A DNA stretch of 7,431 bases from Clostridia bacterium. GTDB lineage: Bacteria > Bacillota_A > Clostridia > Christensenellales > UBA1242. Where the stretch lies: NCBI GenBank assembly GCA_017466005.1, contig JAFTUZ010000096.1:1-7431 (forward strand), given 5' to 3'. Under the pieces are notes generated by a model that saw only the letters and a program-made list of their open reading frames with translations, did no database searches and was not told where the DNA came from. Shown piece by piece: positions 1 to 5,291 of the stretch (position 1 is the first letter of the stretch; each line of letters starts with the position of its first letter). The position numbers and the translations under genes were made by a program.

Positions 1-1
1 C

Positions 2-247
2 CAATTCGGCAAGGGCCAGAAGGCAGCATGCATTGTGGGGCCGGTGCGTGGCAACGAAATCCAGCAGCTTTATGTTTGCTCCCAGTTGGTAAAGACATTG
101 AAAGCATTAGAGCAAAAGGGCTGTATTTCAAGTAATAAAGAAGTTTTAATTTTTACTTTAGATGCCAACGGCAAAGTTTACATTCAACCCTTTGTAGGAC
201 AATCACAAGAAATTCAAACAGATTATAATGGGGGTGGAAAATGGTAA
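2..247 (+). CDS. C-terminal end of a DUF421/YetF-family membrane protein (5' truncated by window edge)
   Basis: The frame is open from the left edge to the TAA at 245-247, giving 81 visible residues, so the start lies outside the window. The stretch reading EVLIFTLDANGKVYIQ matches the end of the soluble C-terminal domain of clostridial DUF421 proteins, which typically close with a strand of the form VLFxxLDxxGxLxxQ. The preceding helix-rich segment fits the part before it. The N-terminal membrane helices of the family are not visible. The stop codon overlaps the start of the next gene by 7 nt, and that gene is a DUF4363 protein. DUF421 and DUF4363 genes are commonly neighbours in Clostridia, which supports the call. 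The family is membrane-bound and its biochemical role is not settled. The first 60 bases are unusually G+C rich (36 of 60), unlike the rest. The tail after residue 70 (GQSQEIQTDYNGGGKW) is not conserved in the family as far as I know. Confidence 0.68.
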   Translation, partial: QFGKGQKAACIVGPVRGNEIQQLYVCSQLVKTLKALEQKGCISSNKEVLIFTLDANGKVYIQPFVGQSQEIQTDYNGGGKW

Positions 248-624
248 GAAGATTTTGGATTATTATTGCCCTTTCAGTAGTTTTGTTATCTGCGGTTATA
301 TTAGAACAGATATACACAGATAATGCAGTACAAACATTAATAAACAACACTCAAACTTTACAAACATCAATAGAAAACGAAAACCTAACCGAAAGCAAAC
401 AACAAGCACTAGAAATAAAAGAATATTGGGATAATAACGAAGTAATTATAAGTATGTTTGTAGATTATAGAGATATAGAACAAATTGGTAGGCAAATAGA
501 ACTTGTAAATTCTCATTTAGATAATGAAGATTTTGAACTTGCAAAAGTTGAATGCAATTTATTGTTGCACATAACCACAACATTTAAAAACACTATTGGA
601 TTTGATTGGCAAAATATAATTTAA
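241..624 (+). CDS. DUF4363-family membrane-anchored protein
   Basis: This 127-residue protein has one N-terminal transmembrane helix (about residues 5-21, FWIIIALSVVLLSAVIL) preceded by two arginines. That predicts a short inside N-terminus and an outside, mostly helical domain. The layout matches DUF4363: a small protein with one helix, then a helical domain containing a conserved E-Y-W region (here KEYWDNN, about residues 60-66) and a long helix with regular acidic residues. The ATG at 241 lies inside the end of the upstream frame and is preceded by a G-rich Shine-Dalgarno run (GGGGGTGG at 230-237), so the pair is probably translationally coupled. The partner gene looks like DUF421, the usual neighbour, so the two products may work together in the membrane. 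The precise function is unknown. A strong terminator lies 12 nt after the stop, making this the last gene of its operon. Confidence 0.75.
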   Translation: MVRRFWIIIALSVVLLSAVILEQIYTDNAVQTLINNTQTLQTSIENENLTESKQQALEIKEYWDNNEVIISMFVDYRDIEQIGRQIELVNSHLDNEDFELAKVECNLLLHITTTFKNTIGFDWQNII

Positions 625-636
625 TAAAATTTTAAT

Positions 637-664
637 AAAAAACACGCAAAAATGCGTGTTTTTT
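637..664. terminator. Bidirectional intrinsic terminator between convergent genes
   Basis: A perfect 12-bp stem (AAAAAACACGCA, 637-648) pairs with TGCGTGTTTTTT (653-664) around an AAAA loop. Because the stem is flanked by A on one side and T on the other, it has a U-tract in both directions. It ends the DUF421/DUF4363 operon on the plus strand and the spoVB-like gene on the minus strand, whose stop codon is only 7 nt away. Confidence 0.93.
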
Positions 665-671
665 ATAATTT

Positions 672-2195
672 TTATTTATTTTTTTGTTTTTTAACTTTTA
701 AAATTCTTGGCATAGTATCTATTTTAGAAAAAATAGAAACCACATCTACAAGTTTAAAGCAAATACAAAGTATAGCAAAACTACCCAAAGACAACACCGC
801 ACCTATACACAAAGAAATAAACGAAGGGAAAAATGTCATACAAAGGTTATATCCCCACTTACCTAGTAATGCCGATGGTATTATAAACAACAACATTAAA
901 AGCATTGGTTTTAAAATTCCAAATTTTAATTTTGTGTGCTTTGCTATTAGTATTAAATTTAATGCAGTAGTAAGTGTCATACAAAGCCCAAATCCCCAAA
1001 CTAAAGCATCGGCTTGCATAAATGATGAACAACACACAACAAACAATAAAAGCACCACACCGCCCAATATGTTGTTTATAAACGACTTAACTTCTAGATT
1101 AAACGAATTTAATATACTAGATGTTATATTACTTAACCCAAGCGGAACCATTATCCAAGCAGCCTTTGCCAAAAACACACCACTCATTTCGTTGTCAAAA
1201 ATAAGTTTACCTATTTCTGGCCCAAGCCCAACATAAAAAGGAATAAATAATGCACTTACAAGCACAGCAAATATAATACAAGTTTTAATCCTGCTTTCCA
1301 CCAACTCTTTTTGGTTTTTTGCTATTGCCGAAGAAAGTTCTGGTATAAGCGTAAACGATAATGCCCCAACAATGGTAGATGGTAAAAACAACAACGGAAA
1401 AGTCATACCCATAACCACACCATATAGTGCCAACGCATTTTCGTTTGGCACCCCCGCTAAAACAAGCATTAGTGGAAACAACACGGCAATTACTGGCTGA
1501 ATTAAACTTGTTGCTGTTCTAACCCCAGTAATAGGAACAGAACTTTTTAATACGGTTTTAATATAACCGTTTGGTTTTGCAATCTTACCACCCTTTTTAA
1601 AGTAAACAATAGTTGCAAGAATTGCCGAACATACACAAGCAATAGAAAGCGACCAACCAGCAATAGTTGCACCATCAGCCCCCTTAAACAACCATAATGC
1701 CATAACAAAGAAAAAGATTATTCTTAAAATTTGTTCGGCAAGTTCGGTCCAACACACCGAAAAATAATCTTGCCTTCCCCACAGCGAACCACGAAAAGCC
1801 GAATACACAGCACTTGCAATTACTGCTGGAAGTAGTGTTAATAATATCTCCATACACCTAAAATCGGTAAATAACTTACCAATAAAATCGTGGAAAATAA
1901 CAAAAATCCCAGATATAAACACACTAACAGCCAACCCAATAATTAAAGCAGATGTAGCCACCGAAGATTCGGCTTTTGGATTTTTAAGCGCGCGCTGTGT
2001 GGCGGTGAATTTAGATACAGCCAAAGGCAAACCACTAGAAACAATTACATTTAACACCATAAAAACAGAAAATGCCACCTGATAAACACCTAGCATTTCT
2101 GCTCCTAATTCACGCCCCATATAAATTCTAAAAATAAAGCCTAAAAATCTTGTTACAACCGAAAAACCAGCCACAAGCATAACGGCTTTAAACAA
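672..2195 (-). CDS. spoVB: SpoVB-like MOP/MATE-superfamily flippase (polysaccharide/lipid-linked precursor exporter)
   Basis: This is a 507-residue, very hydrophobic protein with about 14 predicted membrane segments. Bacillus subtilis SpoVB has 518 residues. The N-terminal signature is visible: S-x-V-T-R-F-L-G at 12-19, R-x-x-x-x-R-E-L-G ending at 31, G-V-Y-Q at 36-39, and S-G-L-P-L-A-V-S-K at 54-62. This resembles SpoVB more than YtgP/MurJ. Proteins of this branch flip lipid-linked cell-wall precursors across the membrane; SpoVB is needed for spore cortex synthesis. MurJ-like or capsule flippase roles remain possible. The first usable codon given here is TTG (2193-2195), but homology begins slightly upstream: G-K-S-L-F-K aligns with the K-Q-T-F-L-K of SpoVB. 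The best ribosome binding site also lies further upstream, so the true start may be at 2205-2210. G+C is much higher than in the genes to the right (28 of 60 in 1621-1680). The gene is monocistronic by context and ends at a shared terminator. Confidence 0.88.
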   Translation of the reverse strand: MFKAVMLVAGFSVVTRFLGFIFRIYMGRELGAEMLGVYQVAFSVFMVLNVIVSSGLPLAVSKFTATQRALKNPKAESSVATSALIIGLAVSVFISGIFVIFHDFIGKLFTDFRCMEILLTLLPAVIASAVYSAFRGSLWGRQDYFSVCWTELAEQILRIIFFFVMALWLFKGADGATIAGWSLSIACVCSAILATIVYFKKGGKIAKPNGYIKTVLKSSVPITGVRTATSLIQPVIAVLFPLMLVLAGVPNENALALYGVVMGMTFPLLFLPSTIVGALSFTLIPELSSAIAKNQKELVESRIKTCIIFAVLVSALFIPFYVGLGPEIGKLIFDNEMSGVFLAKAAWIMVPLGLSNITSSILNSFNLEVKSFINNILGGVVLLLFVVCCSSFMQADALVWGFGLCMTLTTALNLILIAKHTKLKFGILKPMLLMLLFIIPSALLGKWGYNLCMTFFPSFISLCIGAVLSLGSFAILCICFKLVDVVSIFSKIDTMPRILKVKKQKNK

Positions 2196-2201
2196 CGACT
2201 T

Positions 2202-2219
2202 ACCTATAATATCACCCCT
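2202..2219 (-). promoter_or_regulatory. Ribosome binding region of the spoVB-like gene, start ambiguous
   Basis: Read on the minus strand, AGGGGTGAT (2219 to 2211) is a near-perfect anti-16S match. It is followed by ATT ATA GGT AAG TCG and then TTG at 2195. The TTG is 15 nt from the end of this site, which is long. A weaker AGGT (2205 to 2202) sits 6 nt before the TTG. Either the weak site serves the TTG, or the strong site serves a rare ATT (2208-2210) or ATA (2205-2207) start. Confidence 0.5.
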
Positions 2220-2334
2220 ACTTATATGTATGGATTATTTGTGGTTTTTAGAATTAAAATATAAAATTAGCAAAAATAAAAGCACTGTTTCATACAATAA
2301 TATAAACAAACTTATTCGCTTAAAAGGATAGCTT
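2220..2334. other. Divergent intergenic region between spoVB-like and LysM genes
   Basis: About 115 bp of AT-rich DNA must hold promoters for both directions. On the plus strand a weak candidate is TTTGTG (2238-2243), 16 nt, then TATAAA (2260-2265). On the minus strand a candidate is TTGCTA followed 17 nt later by TAAAAA. Neither is near consensus, so both are tentative. The LysM gene has a clear Shine-Dalgarno site, AAAGGA at 2323-2328, 6 nt before its ATG. Confidence 0.35.
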
Positions 2335-2643
2335 ATGATTAAAAATCTTGGCAAAAACAAACATTTTTGCTCTACCATATTACATCAAATAAAGCCAAAC
2401 GAAACATATGAGAGCATTGCAAAACTTTATGGCACATCTGCACATTTTATACGCCAACAAAACCCGCACCCGCTACGTGTGGGTGATTGCCTTGTTTTGA
2501 AAGATATAAACAAAACTTTTTATGTGGTAAAACCATGTGAAACTTTAGAAATTATTGCAAGAAAAACCAACACTAGTATAGAAAACTTAAAACAAAAAAA
2601 TAAAATCACTGTGCATTTTGTTGGTCAAATGCTAGAAATATAA
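2335..2643 (+). CDS. Small protein with two LysM domains
   Basis: The product has 102 residues and consists almost entirely of two LysM-like repeats, at about 17-55 and 62-102. Each has the family pattern: a V/I-K-P-x-E-T turn (IKPNETYESIAKLYGTS and VKPCETLEIIARKTNTS), an asparagine in the loop (QQNP, KQKN), and an ending of G-(D/Q)-x-L-x-(L/I). LysM domains bind N-acetylglucosamine-containing glycans such as peptidoglycan or spore cortex. No signal peptide or membrane helix is visible in the 16-residue leader (MIKNLGKNKHFCSTIL), so it is not exported by the classic route. Cytoplasmic LysM proteins in spore-formers can act in the mother cell during coat or cortex assembly, as SafA does. That role here is inference, supported only by the divergent spoVB-like neighbour. 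The ATG is fixed by AAAGGA 6 nt upstream. Confidence 0.8.
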   Translation: MIKNLGKNKHFCSTILHQIKPNETYESIAKLYGTSAHFIRQQNPHPLRVGDCLVLKDINKTFYVVKPCETLEIIARKTNTSIENLKQKNKITVHFVGQMLEI

Positions 2644-2708
2644 TGTTAAAAAAAATTTAACCCAAATTAATTACACAACCCGTTTAATTTTATATAAAAA
2701 CACACAAC

Positions 2709-2737
2709 TTGACAAAATTTTATTATAGTGCTAAAAT
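2709..2737 (+). promoter_or_regulatory. Strong sigma-A-type promoter with extended -10
   Basis: A perfect -35 TTGACA (2709-2714), a 17-nt spacer and -10 TAAAAT (2732-2737). A TG dinucleotide (2729-2730) one base before the -10 makes it an extended -10. Transcription should start near 2744, giving a leader of about 20 nt before the 330-codon gene. Confidence 0.85.
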
Positions 2738-2764
2738 ACCTGCAATAAATTTGCGAGGTGAATT

Positions 2765-3757
2765 ATGTCACATAATATGATAGATAAATTTGAAGAAGAT
2801 TTATTAATTGTAAAACAAGCAAGATATTTAGAAGCAAAAGGTTTACATTTTTTAACAAGCAAGTATTGGATTAAATTAGATGAACAATCACCAAGATTAT
2901 CAAAATTATTTAATGCAAAAAAACACGCATACGATAATCTTGAGTTATTTATTAAAGAAAAAAGTTATGCCGTAAAACACAATCACATTAATTATGGTGA
3001 AAAAATTACACCGCTAAATATAAAATCTTTAACCTATAAAGATTTTGAAAAATTTCCTACAACTGGGCACTTTTACACCGACGAGTTAGAAAAAATTGAA
3101 AAAGCATACAAAAAAATGAAAAAGCTTGACCCTACTCGTTATATGCAAGATGCTTACCCAGCAAAATTAAAAGAAGTTCATAAACTTAAAACAGAACAAC
3201 ATCAGTCTATAGAAAACGTAAGCCTTGCTTTTGATGAATACTACTCTCAACGTTTTGAGCCTGATTTTGATATTTTTAAACTAGATTATATAATTCAGTA
3301 TGTTAAAACAAACTCTACTTCAAACTATTTTAAAGAGTTATATTTACAAAGAAAAGACCAAGTTGTTAAAATAAATGAAACATACGATACATACAAAAAA
3401 ATGGCAGAACTGTTAAAAGATAAACAAGAAGTTCCATCTTTTGGCAAATTTTTAAGAACAGCCGAACACTGCAAATTTTCTATAAAAGAATTAGAGGAAG
3501 ACGGTAATTTTATTGGTCAGTACACAGATATTCAATTAAAAGAACAAAGTCTTGAAGAATTAAAAAACAACAATTTACAAGAAAGCAGAATTTTACTAGA
3601 AAAAGCAAATTTACAATCTGCTGGTAAATATCAAAGCACAATATATAGTTTTGAAAGTTATGAATCAGAACAAGATGAAAACGAAAAAGAAAACAAATTA
3701 AACGAATTAAAAATGAAAATTGTAGTAGAAACAAAACCAAAACAAAGATGTATGTAA
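2765..3757 (+). CDS. Hypothetical 330-residue charged protein, unrecognised
   Basis: I do not recognise a family. The product is hydrophilic, rich in Lys, Glu, Asn and Tyr, with no signal peptide or membrane segment, so it is probably cytosolic. It looks largely helical: a stretch near residues 105-125 (DELEKIEKAYKKMKKLDP) and the region from about 255 to 320, full of E/K/L/Q, could form coiled coils. The tail is strongly acidic (ESYESEQDENEKENK) and then basic (KPKQRCM). Cysteine is nearly absent: one lies in EHCKF and one two residues from the end. No catalytic motif stands out. The ATG is preceded by GAGGTG (2755-2760) and by a near-consensus promoter, so expression could be high. The G+C content is low (14 of 60 in 3301-3360). 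The next gene, 78 nt downstream on the same strand, is an XRE regulator with its own likely promoter. No hairpin terminator separates them, so partial read-through is possible. Confidence 0.85.
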   Translation: MSHNMIDKFEEDLLIVKQARYLEAKGLHFLTSKYWIKLDEQSPRLSKLFNAKKHAYDNLELFIKEKSYAVKHNHINYGEKITPLNIKSLTYKDFEKFPTTGHFYTDELEKIEKAYKKMKKLDPTRYMQDAYPAKLKEVHKLKTEQHQSIENVSLAFDEYYSQRFEPDFDIFKLDYIIQYVKTNSTSNYFKELYLQRKDQVVKINETYDTYKKMAELLKDKQEVPSFGKFLRTAEHCKFSIKELEEDGNFIGQYTDIQLKEQSLEELKNNNLQESRILLEKANLQSAGKYQSTIYSFESYESEQDENEKENKLNELKMKIVVETKPKQRCM

Positions 3758-3763
3758 TATTTT

Positions 3764-3805
3764 TTAAAACAAAGTAAAGCAATAAGTATAGTATAGGCTA
3801 CTATA
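3764..3805 (+). promoter_or_regulatory. Candidate promoter and palindromic operator of the XRE regulator
   Basis: TATAGTA (3787-3793) and TACTATA (3799-3805) form a perfect inverted repeat with 7-bp arms and a 5-nt centre (TAGGC). The left arm contains a possible -10, TATAGT (3787-3792). TTAAAA (3764-3769), 17 nt upstream, is a weak -35. The expected start of transcription falls inside the repeat, the usual arrangement for an autorepressing Cro/C1-type protein. Binding is inferred from position and symmetry only. Confidence 0.5.
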
Positions 3806-3835
3806 TTTTCAAAAAAATAAATATAGGGGGTAAAT

Positions 3836-4078
3836 ATGACTTTAAACAAAGCATTTGCATTAAGATTGAGTGATTTATTAATTCAAAAGAATATGAGTAA
3901 ATATAAATTTGAAAAGAAATCTGGAATAACACATTCCGCTTTACGATACATTTTTAATGAAGTAAACAAAGATTTAAAATTCTCTACTATTGTAAAGGCT
4001 GTATATGCTTTAGATATGACTTTAGAAGAATTTTTTGCCGCCCCTATCTTTGACCTTGTTAATTTAGATTTTGATTAA
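3836..4078 (+). CDS. XRE-family (Cro/C1-type) helix-turn-helix regulator
   Basis: This 80-residue protein is essentially one HTH_3/XRE domain. Helix 2 is about S21-K28 (SKYKFEKK), the turn is S-G-I-T, and recognition helix 3 is about T32-N41 (THSALRYIFN). The following helices carry the family pattern L-x-x-(S)-T-I-x-K-x-x-x-A-L-x-M-T-L-x-E-F-F (residues 47-67). The ending (APIFDLVNLDFD) matches a common small clostridial subgroup whose members end with FDxxNLD. Such proteins bind DNA as dimers, often repressing their own gene. The start is set by AGGGGGT (3825-3831), 4 nt before the ATG. It lies 78 nt after the 330-codon gene and is followed by a strong terminator 8 nt past its stop. A palindrome upstream is a likely target. 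No ligand domain is present. Confidence 0.88.
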   Translation: MTLNKAFALRLSDLLIQKNMSKYKFEKKSGITHSALRYIFNEVNKDLKFSTIVKAVYALDMTLEEFFAAPIFDLVNLDFD

Positions 4079-4086
4079 ACAAACAA

Positions 4087-4115
4087 AAAAAGAACCTAAC
4101 AAATAGGTTCTTTTT
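4087..4115. terminator. Bidirectional intrinsic terminator
   Basis: The 12-bp stem AAAAAGAACCTA (4087-4098) pairs with TAGGTTCTTTTT (4104-4115) around the loop ACAAA. A T-tract follows on the plus strand, and an A-tract precedes it (a T-tract on the minus strand). It ends the XRE gene and can also stop transcription from the convergent 146-codon gene. Confidence 0.9.
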
Positions 4116-4133
4116 ATTTTTAAACAACTAAAA

Positions 4134-4159
4134 CTTGCACATAAATTTATTTGTGCAAG
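4134..4159 (-). terminator. Hairpin, possible first terminator of the minus-strand gene
   Basis: CTTGCACA (4134-4141) pairs perfectly with TGTGCAAG (4152-4159) around a 10-nt AT loop. On the minus strand the stem is followed by TTTTAG, a short U-tract. It lies 117 nt beyond the stop of the 146-codon gene, so it may act before the stronger hairpin at 4087-4115. The short T run makes termination efficiency uncertain. An operator-like role is also possible. Confidence 0.45.
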
Positions 4160-4275
4160 AAAAAATAAGCAACTATTAATATAAAAATTGGAACATATAA
4201 CATCATACTAATATTATAGCAAATTTTATTTAATTTGTCAATATTCAAGTTTTGGAATATTTATCCAAATATTGC

Positions 4276-4716
4276 CTATTGTTTTCTTTTAGAAATTAAT
4301 TTTAAAAAATCTATTAAAAGTGGTGTTCTTGGGTCTTCATTAAATATGCCAATATGTGTAAACTCTATCTGCTCAAAATTAGCGTCTACAACCACACCAT
4401 CAAATTGTGTTATAACTTTAAAATTATTCCCCACAATTTCTACACCACTAATTTCATTTATTTTAGGCACCAAATTATTACACTCTAATTCCAGCCCCAA
4501 AATTTGTGCATTATGCAAAGCAATTTCTACCCTAACCGTATTTTTATTTTCAATAGGTTGTTCAAGTTTAGTTTGCAAATACACACAAAAAATACTGTTT
4601 TCAAACTTAACACTATTAACTATCCAATTTTTAAAATCAGGAAAAAATCCAAGAGTATTTTCTAACACATCTGCGTTTATAATTTTTTGTTTTAAATTCA
4701 AAATTTTATATTCCAA
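4276..4716 (-). CDS. Hypothetical 146-residue protein, possibly Imm50-like
   Basis: I do not firmly recognise this gene. It encodes a soluble 146-residue protein without signal peptide or membrane helix, with alternating hydrophobic residues typical of a beta-rich fold. The N-terminal part has G-F-F-P-D-F at 23-28, followed by a V-x-x-V-x-F strand. Later come H-N-A-Q-I-L-G-L-E-L and a final G-V-V-V-D-A-N-F-E-Q-I-E-F strand. This order loosely recalls Imm50-type immunity proteins, where a GYWPSFHDAE-like motif starts the domain. The histidine and acidic pair of that motif are absent, and no toxin gene is nearby, so this is a weak hint only. It starts with TTG (4714-4716), supported by AAAGGTG 7 nt upstream and by a good promoter; no ATG lies near. 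It is convergent with the XRE gene and is transcribed alone. Confidence 0.75.
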   Translation of the reverse strand: MEYKILNLKQKIINADVLENTLGFFPDFKNWIVNSVKFENSIFCVYLQTKLEQPIENKNTVRVEIALHNAQILGLELECNNLVPKINEISGVEIVGNNFKVITQFDGVVVDANFEQIEFTHIGIFNEDPRTPLLIDFLKLISKRKQ

Positions 4717-4747
4717 TTTTCCACACCTTTTAGTTTTAATTAATTTA

Positions 4748-4777
4748 ATTTTAGCACACTACACAAATTTTAGTCAA
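4748..4777 (-). promoter_or_regulatory. Extended -10 promoter of the 146-codon gene
   Basis: On the minus strand: -35 TTGACT (4777 to 4772), an 18-nt spacer, and -10 TAAAAT (4753 to 4748) with TGC directly before it. The predicted start is near 4741, leaving a leader of about 25 nt that holds the ribosome binding site AAAGGTG. Confidence 0.75.
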
Positions 4778-4780
4778 TAA

Positions 4781-5120
4781 CAATTTTACAATCACAACAA
4801 ATTAAATTTAATAACATTTTATTTAAAATTCAACAATTTATAAACTTAATAAAAAGTTAAAAAACAGCACTATATACTCACATTTTATATACATACCCGC
4901 AAAAATTGTAGTTTTATAACAAAAAATTAGTCATTTTATAAAAATTAATCTTTAAATTTATTAAAACAAAACTACATTTATTAGTTTTTAAAATATTATA
5001 TCAAGTAAGTAAAAATGTAAATATTTTTACAAAACTAAAATAACTTTATAAATTCAAAAAAAATTGTACAAACAACTTTATAAAAAATAATTTTAAAAAA
5101 TATATTTTTATAAGTAAATA
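4781..5120. other. Very AT-rich non-coding region between divergent promoters
   Basis: There is no convincing gene on either strand: frames are short and lack ribosome binding sites. G+C falls to 6 of 60 in both 4921-4980 and 5041-5100, lower than any gene here. Repeats seen are: a 9-bp inverted pair TGTAGTTTT (4907-4915) and AAAACTACA (4968-4976); an 8-bp-arm hairpin GTAAAAAT (5009-5016) with ATTTTTAC (5023-5030); and the 11-bp direct repeat AACTTTATAAA at 5042-5052 and 5074-5084. Some of these are expected by chance at this composition. Confidence 0.6.
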
Positions 5121-5149
5121 TTGCAAAATGCAAATAAATATGGTAAAAT
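5121..5149 (+). promoter_or_regulatory. Promoter of tRNA-Ser, extended -10
   Basis: TTGCAA (5121-5126), a 17-nt spacer, and TAAAAT (5144-5149) preceded by TGG, so it is an extended -10. Transcription would start at about 5156, just a few bases before the tRNA, so the 5' leader is very short. Confidence 0.8.
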
Positions 5150-5159
5150 AATTATATAT

Positions 5160-5247
5160 GGAAGGGTGTCAGAGTGGTCTAATGTACCATCTTGGAAAGG
5201 TGGCGTTCCGAAAGGAACCGAGGGTTCAAATCCCTCCCCTTCCGCCA
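5160..5247 (+). tRNA. tRNA-Ser, anticodon GGA, CCA encoded
   Basis: A full cloverleaf of 88 nt can be folded by eye. The acceptor stem GGAAGGG (5160-5166) pairs with CCCTTCC (5237-5243). The anticodon stem CCATC/GGTGG encloses the loop TTGGAAA with anticodon GGA at 5194-5196, reading UCC and UCU. The long variable arm GTTCC-GAAA-GGAAC (5205-5218) is the mark of class II tRNAs such as serine. The T arm is GAGGG-TTCAAAT-CCCTC (5220-5236), then the discriminator G (5244) and encoded CCA (5245-5247). The D stem is weak: the pair expected at 10-25 is T against T. The discriminator G and the long arm are known serine identity elements. Confidence 0.97.
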
Positions 5248-5252
5248 GAAGC

Positions 5253-5291
5253 AATCGCATTCTAACAGTATTGTTGGAGTGCGATTTTTTT
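5253..5291 (+). terminator. Intrinsic terminator of tRNA-Ser
   Basis: A 15-bp stem begins 5 nt after the CCA end. AATCGCATTCTAACA (5253-5267) pairs with TGTTGGAGTGCGATT (5272-5286) with two G-T wobbles and the loop GTAT, followed by a T-tract to 5291. The transcript is therefore a single-tRNA unit. Confidence 0.93.

Noticed and set aside
8..60. GKGQKAACIVGP resembles the region before the Walker A motif of transcription factor Rho
   Set aside because: The essential GKT is absent, the frame continues with a good DUF421-type ending, and the coupled DUF4363 gene fits DUF421 far better.
153..350. Minus-strand frame of 65 codons
   Set aside because: It overlaps both the DUF421 and DUF4363 coding ends and has no supporting signals.
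652..1236. Plus-strand open frame of 194 codons
   Set aside because: It lies entirely antisense to the spoVB-like gene, begins inside the terminator stem, and has no ribosome binding site.
3510..3849. Two short minus-strand frames
   Set aside because: They are antisense to the 330-codon gene, are rich in Phe/Leu/Ile/Cys as expected from reversed A-rich coding DNA, and have no start signals.
4239..4274. Overlapping inverted repeats TTTGGA/TCCAAA and CAATATT/AATATTG just past the stop of the 146-codon gene
   Set aside because: The stems are short and AT-rich with no T-tract, and the two pairings compete; two better terminator hairpins lie further on.
4235..4780. Plus-strand open frame of 181 codons
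   Set aside because: It is antisense to the 146-codon gene, which has a promoter, ribosome binding site and better protein composition; this frame has none.
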